64,000 nucleotides of DNA from Neoarius graeffei (GCF_027579695.1 NC_083574.1:47268059-47332058); one strand, 5' to 3'. Positions 20,386 through 32,008 are shown, counted from the stretch's first letter. The notes: generated by a model from the sequence alone, not told the origin. A program made the numbers and translations.

Positions 20386-21803
20386 AAATGGAAAAATCAA
20401 AGATTTTCCAGTCATTGATTCACAGCAAAGTTCAACTTCAGTATTTACAAGATTTTCAAGCATCTATATGAACCCTGACAATAAGTCCTGAGAGTCCATA
20501 CTAGAATCTATAACCCCATTTCCAGAAAAGTCAGGATGCTATGCAAAATATAGGTAAAAACAGAATGCGATCATTTTTAAATCATGGAAACCTTATGTTT
20601 CATTGAAAATAGTACAAATACAACATATCAAATGTTGAAACTGAGAATATTTATTGGTGTACGAGAAATATATGCTCATTTTGAATTTGATGCCAGCAAA
20701 AAGTTGGGACAGGGGCATGTTTACCATGGTGGTGCATCACCTCCACTTTTAGCAACACTCTGTAAACGTTTGGGAACTGAGGAGACCAATTGCTGTACAG
20801 TAGTTTTGAAAGAGAAATGTTGTCCCTGCCTGATTGAGGTTTCTTGCCTGGTAGAGGATTTCAGCTGCTCAGCAGTGCAAGGTCTCCTTTGTCATATTTT
20901 GTGTTTCATAATGTTTTCAACGGGAAACAGGTTTGGACTTGGCGGCAGACCAGTTTAGCACCCGGACTCTTTTACTACGGAGCTATGCAGTTGAACTAGG
21001 TGCAGAATGCAATTTGGCGTTATCTTGCTGAAATAAGCAAGCCCTTCTCTGAAAAGACGTCATCTGGATGGGAGCATATTTTACCCCTAAACTTGTATAT
21101 GTCATTCAGCATCAATGGTGCCTTCCCAGATGTGCAAGCTACCCATGTCATGTGCACCAATTCACCCCATACCATCACAGATGCTGGCTTTTGAACTGTG
21201 CCCTGATAATGGTCTCTCTCCTCTTTAGCCTGGAGAACACATCCATGATTTCCAAAAATAATTTCAAATTTTGGTTTGTCAGACCACAGGACAATTTGCC
21301 TCAGTCCACTGCAAATGAACTCAGACCCAGAGAAGGTGGCAGTGTTGCTGAATATTGTTTACATATTTTCTACCTTGCATGGTAGAATTTTAACTTGCAT
21401 TTGTAGATGCAGTGATGAACTGTGTTCATAGACAATGGTTCTCAGAAATGTTCCTGAGCCCATGTAGCCATTTCCACTACAGAATCTTGTCTATTTTAAT
21501 GCAGTGTCACACAAGGGCCCAAAGACCAATACTAGTTTTCGGCCTTGTTCCTTGCATACAGAGATTTCTCTAGATTATCTGAATCTTTTAATGGTATTAT
21601 GTACCATAGATGATGTGATCTCCAACTTATTTTTGTAAAATGCAATTTTCCATTGAGCAACATTATTGCCCTATTATACACTGTTTGCCCATGCAGTCTT
21701 TCACAGAGCAATGAACCCCTCCCCATCTTTACGTCTGAGAGACTCAGCCTTTCTGGGATGCTCTTTTTATACCCAATCATGTTACTGATCTGTTGCCAAT
21801 TAA

Positions 21804-22624
21804 AGGTGGAATACGATATTTTTTTCAGGAGTATTTTTTACCATATTGCTTGAAAAGCTCCTCACACCCATGTTGCAAGCAGTACAATAGAAGGTTTGAC
21901 CCAAAAACGAAATATTTTAATCCAGTCTACAGTGTAAAATAAAGGAAAAACGCCATCAAATCCTATCGAAGTAACCACCTCAAAATGACTGGATACTGAC
22001 ACATCAATCAGACTGAAGCCTGCAACCCCAAACCCCCACCCCACCCCCCAACCCTCACCGCCCCCACCCCCGCCCCTACCCTTGCGCGTACAGTATGTGC
22101 AGGGACCACTCCAGCCATTTCAAAGCAATGGATACACAATGTAGGTTTTGCTAAGTTAGCATGATTTGCAAAGTTAGCTGACACGGATTGTTATACTAAT
22201 GCGTATAGTCGTATTACGTCCTTGATGGTAGTTTTTCCATGGTATTTATTTCATGCATACAAATGATTTGTTAGCTTAGCTGTATGTGGCACAAACGATA
22301 ACTCTTATTTATTGTTTTCTTAGTTATGAAGGCATGGCACAAGCCAGTTCGACACCAATGAAGCATGGGTTTTTGAAACCACCTCCCGTATCCACTATTC
22401 GTTCGGATTCACTCTCAGGCTCTGACCTGTAAGTACCATTATGTTCACATAAACATGGTTTTGGCAACATGCTTTGGAGGCGCGGGTAGGGAGGGGGGTG
22501 GAGACGTGGGGGGAGGGGGAGGAGGGGTGGAGACGTGGGGGGTGGGAGTATGGCGAGGGCGGGCGTGTTTCTTTTCAAAATATGGCTTGCGGGAACCGTT
22601 ATTCCAAAATCTCGTATTCCACCT
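21804..22624. mobile_element. TTAA-flanked MITE (Kolobok or piggyBac-like)
   Basis: The left end AGGTGGAATACGA and the inverse right end are perfect over 13 bases. TTAA flanks both sides (21800-21803 and 22625-22628). The middle contains C-rich (22020-22080) and G-rich (22490-22560) stretches and a possible captured exon at 22334-22428. TTAA duplication is known for piggyBac and Kolobok; the AGG start favours Kolobok. Confidence 0.75.
22334..22428 (+). CDS. Possible first coding exon inside the TTAA MITE
   Basis: ATG at 22334 starts MAQASSTPMKHGFLKPPPVS then TIRSDSLSGSD, and the frame meets a canonical donor CT/GTAAGT at 22429. A pyrimidine-rich acceptor-like TTGTTTTCTTAG lies just upstream (about 22311-22322). 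I do not recognise the protein. It could be the first exon of the autonomous parent's transposase, left by internal deletion, or a captured host exon. Confidence 0.3.
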
Positions 22625-22821
22625 TTAACCGAATTAGTTGTGAGATGTTCCTGCAGGTGTTTTTTTTTTTTTAAGAATTGCACAAATTTCCCAGTCTTTT
22701 GTTTCCCCTGTCCCAACTTTTTTAAAACATGTTGCTGGCATCAAATTTAAAAAGAGCATATATTAAAAAAAAAAAAAATTCTCAGGGTATAACAGGGTGG
22801 GGCCACGAGGATAAATTTTAA

Positions 22822-23167
22822 GGGTGTTTTCACACTTGGTCCCTTTCAGCCATCTAACCGAACTCAGATCGATGACTCAGCATTTTTTGCGCATATGTGA
22901 ACACTCCAACCGTACCCAGACCCCTTTAAAGCGAACCGAACTGAGACCACCTCAGGAGGTCGTCTCAGTACGGTTCGCCTAATCTGCGCATTGTGAACAA
23001 AAAGCGCACCGGGTTCACTTCGCCTTTTTCACTGTAGTTTTAACCTTCTTCGTTTGCCGTAGTTGGTCACATGACTGTAGCAGGGAAACTCAACTTCCTT
23101 TTGGAACTTACCACAGCCGCTTTACAGTTCTCTGAACTTACTGACTGATGAGTCGGCCACAATAATA

Positions 23168-23209
<42 letters not shown>

Positions 23210-23581
23210 CGGCACGGTGGTGTAGTGGTTAGCGCTGTCGCCTCACAGCAAGAAGGTCCTGGGTTCGAGCCCCGGGGCCGGCGAGGGCCTTTCTGTGTGG
23301 AGTTTGCATGTTCTCCCCGTGTCCGCGTGGGTTTCCTCCGGGTGCTCCGGTTTCCCCCACAGTCCAAAAGACATGCAGGTTAGGTTGACTGGTGACTCTA
23401 AATTGACCGTAGGTGTGAATGTGGGTGTGAATGGTTGTCTGTGTCTATGTGTCAGCCCTGTGATGACCTGGCGACTTGTCCAGGGTGTACCCCGCCTTTC
23501 GCCCGTAGTCAGCTGGGATAGGCTCCAGCTTGCCTGCGACCCTGTAGAAGGATAAAGCGGCTAGAGATAATGAGATGAGAT

Positions 23582-23616
<35 letters not shown>

Positions 23617-23941
23617 AATTTATTTTCCTTTATCTGCACTATTTTGATCAAAGAATACAGCAGGGCAAGCATGGCAGCAGACATTTTGATTCAAGAGAAA
23701 ATTACCCAGAATTCTGTGCACTGGGGGTCTGAGGGCTCTAGAGGACCTGGTGTGAACAGAAAGAGGACTGAGGCCCCATCAAAGCTTAACTGAACCAGAA
23801 AGAGAACCCAGTCCTCTTTGTAATAAATTCACAGTGTGAACACAAAAAGAACTGAGTTCTTTTTCTGTTGGTCCACTTTTTGGTCCACTTAAAGAGGACT
23901 GAGTCTGGTTCCTTTAAAGGGGACCAGGTGTGAAAACACCC
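22822..23941. mobile_element. PIF/Harbinger-type MITE with nested V-SINE
   Basis: The left end GGGTGTTTTCACACTTGGTC and the right end (reverse complement GGGTGTTTTCACACCTGGTC) match almost perfectly. The left flank is TAA and the right flank is TAC, so the 3-bp duplication is imperfect. The interior has repeated gaactgag/gaaccga motifs. An AT microsatellite and a V-SINE (23208-23586) are inserted. Confidence 0.75.
23208..23586 (+). mobile_element. V-SINE copy, plus strand
   Basis: This is a complete copy from the tRNA-like head (ggcggcacggtggtgtagtg) through the core to the gagatgagatgagat tail. AT microsatellites flank it at 23172-23207 and 23587-23613, so it inserted into an AT repeat. Confidence 0.93.
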
Positions 23942-23943
23942 TA

Positions 23944-24348
23944 CACAGTAAAAATCATAGTGTCAATTTTACTCTTTAAGAGTTGAATTTAACTCTGTCA
24001 GATAACATTTGGTCCCACTCAAAATCAGTGTAAAATTTACTCTATAGCCAGTGTAAGATTTTTAGAGTTAATTTTACTCTATTTTGTGTCAAAATTAACA
24101 ATGAGGTGTGTAAAAATATTTAACACTATAGATAGTGTAAGACTTTCAGAGTTAATCTGACTCTATATTGTATTTTCGCGGGGAATCATCACCCTGCAGA
24201 GTAGATTTTGTCGTTGTGTGCAAGTGGGAATTAACTCTCACTTTTGACACTACCATTTAGACAATTTTACTCTGCATAGTGTTATAACTACTCTATCCAG
24301 AGGAAAATAGGTTTACACTGCAATATTGACACTCCATTTTTTACTGTG
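23944..24348. mobile_element. Short MITE with CACAGTAAAAA ends, 48 bp from an mtss2 donor
   Basis: The left end CACAGTAAAAATCATAGTGT and the inverse right end (CACAGTAAAAAATGGAGTGT) match. The interior is built from repeats of 'gtgtaa', 'agagtta' and 'ttttactct'. No coding sequence was seen. It abuts the Harbinger MITE at 23941. The CACA/TGTG ends recall CACTA-type elements, but the class is not shown. Confidence 0.6.
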
Positions 24349-24396
24349 CAAGTTTGTGAAATGTATATAGTTTTTAACCACAGTTTAGGACAGCAC

Positions 24397-24504
24397 CTGT
24401 TCACTGGCCTCTGGCAGTTTATGTGGATCTGTGGTTAACACAGAAAGATCATCCATAATGGCCTGGAGGTGAGTTACTTCTCCCAGCATAGAAATCTCTC
24501 CATT
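24397..24504 (-). CDS. mtss2: mtss2 internal exon (IMD, NGEISMLGE block)
   Basis: The phase-0 exon of 36 codons reads NGEISMLGEVTHLQAIMDDL then SVLTTDPHKLPEASEQ, the C-terminal helix and exit of the I-BAR domain. The acceptor is GATTTGCAG and the donor is CAG/GTGCTG. NGE rather than EEE at this place is an MTSS2 feature. Confidence 0.94.
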
Positions 24505-24593
24505 CTGCAAATCAAAAACACATACAATCAGTTCTAACACCTCATCCCAGCCATCAAGCCATGATTATGCTGCACAGTGTTGTTTAGACTCAC

Positions 24594-24751
24594 CACTACA
24601 GGCTGCAAAAAACTAATGAAGGTGCAGAAGCGGCCCCTCTCTTCGAGGAGGGCTCGGCGCACGGCTTGTTTTTCGGTCTCCTCCATCAGCAAGTACATGT
24701 CACTCACATCCTGCATAGCACTGTCCAACTGAGGCTGCAGCCCTCCTCGAC
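24594..24751 (-). CDS. mtss2: mtss2 internal exon (IMD helix, EETEKQAVRRAL block)
   Basis: The exon has acceptor CTCTTACAG and donor GTG/GTGAGT. Two bases complete a Gly from the previous exon, followed by RGGLQPQLDSAMQDVSDMYL, LMEETEKQAVRRALLEERGR and FCTFISFLQPVV. This long helix forms part of the I-BAR dimer and its membrane-binding surface. Confidence 0.94.
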
Positions 24752-25587
24752 CTGTAAGAGATCAACAAGAAAAGAAGAATGAAAGAGCAGGTGAGACCTA
24801 ATGAAATAAAAGAGGAACCAAATTATAGTAAGTGGATCATGGAATACTAATAAGGAGACACTGTGCATGGATAGATCCACAGCATTTATGATGGATGAGA
24901 ACATGAGATGAGACGTCTGATGAATATGTTAGCTAATATATATATTCAGATGTGGAATGTCAACATTAAGTGAATGCAAAGAACTCACGTGAGAACCTGG
25001 ACAGTTAAAGAGCTAACGAGAGGCAAAGTGATGGATCTTCATACGCCCAGAGTTGATATCAAGATATCAAATACAAACACCAATAAAATGAAACAGAAGC
25101 ATGGTGTGTCTTGAACAGACAAAGACACATGCACTACAAGTATCCTTCAATAACAGTACAGCATGCAGAGAATCAAGCATGGAGTGGAGACAAATTCTTT
25201 TGAGCTAAATTGTCTACAGGCTAAATATGGTAGGTAATAGCTTGTGGTTAAATACATACCTGGGAGTTCTAGCATTTTTATGGTGCACAGGTCAAGTAAG
25301 CAAAAGTAAGAGAGAGATCGAGAGAAACAGCAGGTGAGATAACGAGCATTAGAGACAAAGGATTGTAAATGTGAGGAAGGATGCAAAAGAATCCAATTGT
25401 GAGAACGTCAAGGAAGCACAAATATAAGTTCGAAGCACAGCATAGATATTAAAAACCTATGGGGAAATAATAATAATAATATTTTTTTAACTCTCTGAAA
25501 TATAATGTATTGTGTCTCCACTAGGGGGTGCTACTGAGCTGAACTGTTTATCACTACTGTTGTAGCACTTGGAGTCATCTCACTTGA
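24752..25587. other. mtss2 intron segment without recognised features
   Basis: Ordinary AT-rich intron DNA. A short ATA repeat lies at about 25468-25480. No element ends or exon could be supported. Confidence 0.4.
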
Positions 25588-25591
25588 TTTA

Positions 25592-26890
25592 GGGCCCGGT
25601 CCCACAACACCGATAACTATAACTATACCTATAACTCCAACTATGACGATACCTCTGCCTGAATTTAGTTCCAGTCTGGAGCAGTCACAACACAACTATA
25701 ATCCCGACTATAGTATCGGTTGGTCCTGACACTCAGGTAAATAAATGCATGCAACTTAGGAACAGTCATGGAAGTTTTTTCCAAGTAGTAGCACATTGTT
25801 CCAGGTCATACTGTACAGCTTGGACTTCAAAACAACCCATGTACATACTCCAATGGTTGATATAATACGGAGAGGTCACGGATTACGGAAATATAATAAA
25901 AAAGGATACAAAATACAGAGTGATTACGGATTTTAATACGGATGCATCACAGAGGGCGGCACGGTGGTGTAGTGGTTAGCACTGTTGCCTCACAGCAAGA
26001 AGGTCCGGGTTCGAGCCCCGTGGCCGGCGAGGGCCTTTCTGTGCGGAGTTTGCATGTTCTCCCCGTGTCCGCGTGGGTTTCCTCCGGGTGCTCCGGTTTC
26101 CCCCACAGTCCAAAGACATGCAGGTTAGGTTAACTGGTGACTCTAAATTGACCGTAGGTGTGAATGTGAGTGTGAATGGTTGTCTGTGTCTATGTGTCAG
26201 CCCTGTGATGACCTGGCGACTTGTCCAGGGTGTACCCCGCCTTTCGCCCGTAGTCAGCTGGGATAGGCTCCAGCTTGCCTGCGACCCTGTAGAACAGGAT
26301 AAAGCGGCTAGAGATAATGAGATGAGATGAGATGAGATGCATCATGAATGCTAATAATTTACGGACTGGTCACAGACGTTTCAGTATATTACAGATTGAT
26401 TACGGATTTCATACAGATGATGCATCACGGATAAAATAATCAAGAAGTCTAAAACAATTAAATGTTTGGACTGCCGAAGTTCATAATTAAAATATCTTAC
26501 CTGCATTTATATGTTTATTTATTAATTTACTATTGATATTTCACAGAAAATATCACATATTCGTGAATAAAAGATCCGTGCTTTGTATTATATTTTTTAT
26601 TTTCTGTGAATTTTGAGACTTCATGATGCAGTAAGGATGTACAAAGATGCCCGGGAAAACAGCACATGCTCAGACAATGTCACATGTAAACAATTACCTG
26701 ATTGGTCAGATATTTTATCAGATCAGGTCCAGGCCTGGAAAAATCGCTCCAGAAGCAATCTCACCGATACGGATAAACCCAGACCTGGGCCATAGGTATC
26801 ATTATCGGTCTGATGTGATCACCAACCACATAAACTGCAGGGGACCGATTTATTTATAGTTATCATTATCGGTATTGTGGGACCGGGCCT
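25592..26890. mobile_element. PIF/Harbinger-type MITE (GGGCCCGGTCCCACAA ends) with nested V-SINE
   Basis: The left end GGGCCCGGTCCCACAACACC and the inverted right end AGGCCCGGTCCCACAATACC are followed on both sides by a shared CGATAAcTATAAC-type run. TTA flanks both ends (25589-25591 and 26891-26893). The interior has many 'attacgg' and 'gatgcatcacgg' repeats. No coding sequence was found. Confidence 0.8.
25953..26335 (+). mobile_element. V-SINE copy, plus strand
   Basis: Complete copy with a GATGCATCA duplication on both sides (about 25941-25950 and 26336-26344). It is nested in the Harbinger MITE. Confidence 0.93.
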
Positions 26891-26904
26891 TTATACACAG
26901 CACT

Positions 26905-27405
26905 GTTGATTTCATGAATCTGAACAATTTGTAACAGCAGCTATGACAGTAGTGCAGCAAAAATCCAAATCACAGGTTTATATTAATACGCTTGATCTAA
27001 TGCATTATTGTTGTTTCTACAGTAACTCTTTTACAGGGATTTGAATGGTCAATGTGCCACGTAAATAACAACAAAAATGCATAATCATTAATACAGTGAA
27101 ACTTTCTGTAAGGAGACATTTCTTTCACATTTATGTCAGCAAATAGTCTCAGCACTTTGTAATGGTCAAAGGTAAAGCTATAACTTTAGGTTTTGCACCA
27201 CGAGAGGGTCTTTACAATGGAAGATTTTGCACTTTCTTGTTTCTCAATAACATTACAAGCCGGATTTTTCTGTTTTCACTTCAGGAGAGAAAGAGAAAAA
27301 GGAAGGCCTGATAAGGGAATGTATGTTTATAGCTGCTATAATGTAAGTGATACCAGGAACTAGCTGGTCTTGCTGGTGTTCCCCAACATTAAATGCAACT
27401 CAGAA
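26905..27405. repeat. Dispersed interspersed repeat, copy 2 (longest)
   Basis: The left part ('acagtagtgcagcaaa...caaatcacaggtt...tctacagtag') recurs at 59035-59170. The right part ('tcagcactttgtaatgg', 'cttcaggagagaaagagaa', 'ccccaacattaaatg') recurs at 3676-3960 and 38205-38340. The order of blocks suggests one family about 500 bp long without coding sequence. Confidence 0.5.
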
Positions 27406-27417
27406 TGCTTAAAAAGT

Positions 27418-27788
27418 CTCATCTCATCTCATTATCTCTAGCCACTTTATCCTTCTACAGGGTCGCAGGCAAGCTGGAGCCTATCCCAGCTGACTATGGG
27501 CGAAAGGCGGGGTACACCCTGGACAAGTCGCCAGGTCATCACAGGGCTGACACATAGACACAGACAACCATTCACACTCACACCTACGGTCAATTTAGAG
27601 TCACCAGTTAACCTAACATGCATGTCTTTGGACTGTGGGGGAAACCGGAGCACCCGGAGGAAACCCACGCGGACACAGGGAGAACATGCAAACTCCACAC
27701 AGAAAGGCCCTCGCCGTCCCCGGGGCTCGAACCCAGGACCTTCTTGCTGTGAGGCGACAGCGCTAACCACTACACCACCGTGCCGCCC
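27418..27788 (-). mobile_element. V-SINE copy, minus strand
   Basis: Complete copy flanked by the perfect duplication TGCTTAAAAAGT (27406-27417 and 27789-27800). Confidence 0.94.
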
Positions 27789-28159
27789 TGCTTAAAAAGT
27801 GTCATTCATTAAAAAAAAAATTTAAATGTTGGCAAATTGCTATGGGATACGAGGAATACAATACTTCTGGATGTGCTGCTGTTCAAAAACAGCCCACTTC
27901 AGTGTGGTAATGCTACACATCACACCAGCACAGTGTAGATTAATTTCCTTCAACAGTGCTCCATTGTGGGGGTTTTTCCCTCACTTATCTAATCAGCAGA
28001 TATGAGGTGAGTTTGGAGTTATATGACTCGCTATAGCTAGACATGATGTCCGTGTCAGTATTAGCAGAATATAAAAGAAGGAGATGTAATTTGGTTTGTA
28101 GAATATGAGGCAAGCAGTTGTTGGGGGGGGGGGGGGGACAGGAATAGAGAGTGCCACAC

Positions 28160-28234
28160 CTTTCCTGGCCTTTTTCTGCAGCTTCAGAGTATCAGAGGAC
28201 TTCTTCTTGATCTCCTGTCGAGACCGTTTATATT
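28160..28234 (-). CDS. mtss2: mtss2 internal exon (IMD, EIKKKSSDTLKLQKKAR block)
   Basis: The acceptor is CGTTACAG and the donor is AAAG/GTGTGG. Two bases complete Glu, then YKRSRQEIKKKSSDTLKLQK, KARK and one base of Gly. The Lys-rich helix is the core of the positively charged IMD surface that binds PI(4,5)P2. Confidence 0.94.
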
Positions 28235-28326
28235 CTGTAACGCAGGAATAAAAACAGAAATAGTGAGAGAACCGGAATCATTATGAAATACAGATTACAA
28301 AGATGAAATTCAGACATCAGCCATAC

Positions 28327-28418
28327 CTTTGGCATGATCTTTATCTAGAAGAGCAGCTGTCTTCTTCCACTCCTCTATCTTGTCTTGGAGTGGTATGACC
28401 AGTTTCTCCGTAAGAGCA
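28327..28418 (-). CDS. mtss2: mtss2 internal exon (IMD, WKKTAALLDKDHAK block)
   Basis: The acceptor is ATACACTCAG and the donor is AAAG/GTATGG. One base completes Asn, then ALTEKLVIPLQDKIEEWKKT, AALLDKDHAK and one base of Glu. This matches the vertebrate MTSS helix ending DKDHAKEYK. Confidence 0.94.
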
Positions 28419-28712
28419 CTGAGTGTATTGGAATATCAAGGCATCAAAAAAGCAATGCATAAGCAATGTGGAGATAAAAGCATTTCCAGTGTTTATTAGG
28501 CCTTTAGTGGCAATGTGAGTGTAAATTCACTCACTGAAAAAAATAACCCATCAAACCCTTTAAGCAGTGGATTGATCGATGAGAATGTAAGGTCATCAGG
28601 ACAGTGGAAAATCAATGCCTGGCATGGTCAGCTACCTTTTTCCCCCTCACTCTTAATTGAAGGGGAGGCAGAGCTAAAAGTAATATGGGACATGATTACA
28701 TCGATCACTCAC

Positions 28713-28797
28713 TTGGTGAAGTGTCGCAGTTTGGCCTCAATGCTGCGGTGGCGCATGCACATTCGGGTCAGAGCAGAACCGATGTCCCTGGTAGCAC
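28713..28797 (-). CDS. mtss2: mtss2 internal exon (IMD, ATRDIGSALTRMCMRHRS block), most 5' exon found
   Basis: The acceptor is GTTTTTCTAG and the donor is AA/GTGAGT. It reads (G)ATRDIGSALTRMCMRHRSIE, AKLRHFT and two bases of Asn. It corresponds to the exon after ...ADMATNTRG of MTSS proteins. The two or three exons coding for roughly the first 70 residues, including the start codon, were looked for up to 64000 on the minus strand and not seen. Confidence 0.94.
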
Positions 28798-29896
28798 CTA
28801 GAAAAACAGGCATAACCGAACATTAGGCAAACAAGAATCAAACACTGAAGTCAGGGCCACACAACCACAACAAGGCACTAGCTATATAAAAAGGCAGGGT
28901 TCTAAAGAAAGAGGCCACTAAGCAAACAAAAGGTCATGCAACGTCAAGGCATTGTAAAACAGTCGGATTATAATGTTCATGTTTAATCTGAAATGCATCT
29001 AAAAAAGAAAATCGCATCTCTCAAATGAAAGTCAGAACAGCCACCGTTCCATGTTCTATCTGACTGCTGTGAACACAGCTTCGCATCTCAAGAATGAGGA
29101 AGGAAATGCTTCTGTAACATATCCAACAAAATGCTCATCTATGTGAATTATGCATAACTAAAAGCAATTTAAGATGATCCGTGATTAGTAATATCATCCA
29201 ACAATTAAAGAGACCAATAATTGCTTCCTGAGACTGAAACAACAGAAATATCAGCTGAAAGTAAGGTCCATGTATCTGGGGAATCATGCTTGCATGTGTA
29301 CTCACATACGTTTGAGTCGCCCATGTCTGTACATATACTTTCATAATGTGTAGTAGCTTTTGTAAGGTGATGTATGAAAGGTTCAGGCAGCTCCTCCCAT
29401 TCTGCCTTTCCCCTTGCTAAACCCAGTTCCAAAGGGAAAAGGAGGGAGCCTAGTAAAGGGATATCCCTCTATTCTTCCTCACAGTGTCTGCCTTTCCTGT
29501 CCGCTCTGTTTCCTAACGACCATTATTGCAGGAGAGAATGGGAGAGGCCTGTGCTAATCTGGTCTACTGCAGTAGCACGCATTGCAAAACACGCTCAGCC
29601 TTATTACACTATGTGTACCGAAAATACACCTTTTTTGTTCTGCATTTAACTCTGATTATGGGATACTCCCAAAACACAAAGCATACACACAATACCAAGA
29701 CAAAACACACTTGCTGGAAACAGCTATGTTAATGTATACGGTATATACTAGAAAATAAAAGAATGTTATACTACTCATTCCCTGGGACTTTTACATTGGA
29801 TAAATCACACAAACTAATTGTTGATATGGCGATTTGAGTTTTTTCCGTTTGTTTGTTTGTTTGTTTGTTTGTTTGTTTGTTTTTGTCTGTGAGGAG
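28798..29896. other. mtss2 intron segment, plus TTTG microsatellite
   Basis: No exon or repeat could be supported between 28798 and 29840. A (GTTT)n microsatellite occupies about 29848-29884, directly before the hAT element. Confidence 0.4.
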
Positions 29897-30542
29897 CAGT
29901 GGCCGCTGGTAGTCTTTCAAACAGGGGAGGCTGGTCGGTTACGATATTTCCAGATTTTAAAAGAAAAAAGAAAAAACATAAATTTTGTCCATACTCTTGC
30001 CTCTGATCTGGCTGATTGTTGGCAGGGTCACAAACTGTGAAATAACAGGTTCTTTTGGCCCATTAGCCTACTGTCCAATATACATGATGGTGGTGTTGGG
30101 GGGGGGGGATATATTTTAACATTTTATATTTTAAAATTGTGGCATGCTGTTTAAAAATTGGTCATTATTGAAAGCAGCTCTTTGTCAGGAACCTCAGCAG
30201 TAACAGCAGAGTGTTCTGGAATAGGCACAAGCACTGACCTTGGGGAGCCAAACATAGAGCTGGGTGCCGCACATTTCATTCAATGACACTTTCCCTATAT
30301 TTTACTTATTTTGACTGAGAAATGTTTTATTGACAATTTTGACAACCCTTCACTTTTAATATCCAGGTCTGTAGTGTGAAATGTTCTCAGCTGTGTTTTT
30401 GTTTAAAAATGTTTTCCAAATTGTAGCTGTGTTTAATTCATATCCAGAGAAATATATATTCCAATATAATATACTCAGCATAAACATTTCAAATAGATTC
30501 TATATTTTGGTCCATCCATGACATGTTACTAAAGTAGCCTAT

Positions 30543-30746
30543 TTACTGTTGTTGATGTGGGTCACTTGCTGTTAGCCAATTCACTTTCTCGTACCAGGAG
30601 AGCTGAAAGGAACGAGTATTATTCCCTACCTTTTTCACCAAGTCAATTTGAGGCGTTGGTCTACCCTGCTCTTTAATTTTATTTTTTTCCTCGAAAGGAA
30701 GACTGGCAAATGGCTTCGCCAAAATTAAATCAGCAATGCTTGGCAT
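30543..30746 (-). pseudogene. hAT transposase N-terminal fragment (TTF zinc-finger type)
   Basis: The frame reads MPSIADLILAKPFASLPFEE, KNKIKEQGRPTPQIDLVKKV, GNNTRSFQLSWYEKVNWLTAS and stops. The R-x-F-x-x-x-WY-x-K-x-x-WL pattern is the start of the TTF zinc-finger found in ZMYM/hAT transposases; the Cys residues that should follow are lost. Confidence 0.55.
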
Positions 30747-31099
30747 CCGTGTGCAGCTTTCTTGCTAGCTGACTAGCCCCCTCAAGTTCAGTCACTCAAA
30801 TAAACGAAATTTCTGGAACTAAGATAGCAAACTTGACAACACTATATTTACACTTTATTTACAATGAAAATATATACAAACTAAAAAAGCTGGTAGAAAC
30901 CATATGTAATGAATGAAATCGAAATGTAAGCTGAGCTCTTACAATACACCACAGCACTTGCGAATCCGCATGAGACTGAACTGAGATTCACCGCTGCCTG
31001 TCTATATTTGAAACGAGTTGTCAATCAAAGAAAATATCCGGCCGCTTTCACCAATCACCAGTCTCCTCGTGGAAAGCTTTGCCATGTCCCTCCCACTGT

Positions 31100-31436
31100 G
31101 AGGCTCGGAGTCCGTAGGCGGGCATTTTCGCAGTATTTGTCCAATAATCATCTTGCATTTTGAGATTGAAACGCGCATAGCTCCCAAATGCCATTGAAGT
31201 CCACTGAGGCTGGGAGTCCGTGAGACTCCGTGGGCGGGCGTTTTCGCAGTACTTGTCCAATAATCATCTTGCATTTTGATATTGAAAGCGCAGAGCTCCC
31301 AAATGCCGTTGAAGTCCACTGAGGCTGGGAGTCTGTGAGACTCCGTGGGCGGGCGTTTTCACAGTACTTGTCCAATAATCGTCTTGCATTTTGAGATTGA
31401 AAAGCGCATAGCTCCCAAATGCCATTGAAGTCCACT
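31100..31436. repeat. Three tandem repeats of 106-116 bp inside the hAT element
   Basis: Units start at 31100, 31206 and 31321 with 'gaggctsggagtc', and each contains gggcgggcrttttcrcagta, ttgtccaataatcrtcttgc and ctcccaaatgcc. Units 2 and 3 share a 10-base insertion (tgagactccg) that unit 1 lacks, so they are the latest duplication. CCAAT-like boxes (ccaataatc) recur in each unit. Confidence 0.85.
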
Positions 31437-31610
31437 GAGGCTGGGCTGCATCGCGCTGTCACGAGGGGGAAAAACTCACGCACACATTAGGTGAACTGGG
31501 GAAAGTTATAACGGAATGATTTCGCACTGTAGTTGGGTTGAGCACATATATTTCTATGATTCTGGATCTGAAATAGCAATGTTATAAGGCCGGCTATAAC
31601 ATAAGCCTAG

Positions 31611-32008
31611 TGTTGATGGGTATTAATGTAAGCTGGTTTGGATTGTTCAGACGCTGTTGAGAGTCGATCAGGACTCTTAATATGGAGTTCAACATAAAGG
31701 GATCCAACTTTCTTTCAAATAAATGTCCTTTAATCTTCCCATACAATTGCAATGTCACTGGTATTTGTATACTGTCTGTTTGTCTGTGGTGGTGTGTGTG
31801 TGGTTTTAGAGACGCACACTTCGTGGAGGAACAAACAAAATGATAGAACACAAATTGACTATAAACTTAAAGTCCTAGTTGCATCTTCGAGCCGCGCTGC
31901 AGTTTTTGCTCTCTCCTCGCGCTATGAACTAGCACTATTAACTCGCGCTGCCGCTTAGTCCATGCCTTAAAGGTACAGTGTCTTAAAGGAAAGTGGCCCT
32001 TTTTAACA
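31611..32008 (-). repeat. 3' LTR of the BEL/Pao retrotransposon (398 bp)
   Basis: It starts TGTTGATGGG and ends TTTTTAACA on the plus strand. The copy at 37715-38112 has the same length and appears identical throughout. The flank CCTAG (31606-31610) is repeated after the other LTR (38113-38117), a 5-bp target duplication. AATAAA-type and TATA-like motifs are present, but their use is unknown. Confidence 0.95.

Larger units (their letters stand above)
20507..22790 (-). mobile_element. Decayed Tc1-like transposon with a nested TTAA MITE
   Basis: The left part has aaaaagttgggacaggggca and the right part has the inverse (cccctgtcccaactttttta), as in the element at 59466-61075. The minus strand from about 21780 to 20900 still resembles that element's transposase: a start like GYKKSIP...KMGRGSL, then [18 protein letters not shown] and [14 protein letters not shown] text, with many stops and frameshifts. 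A TTAA-flanked MITE is inserted at 21804-22624. Confidence 0.6.
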
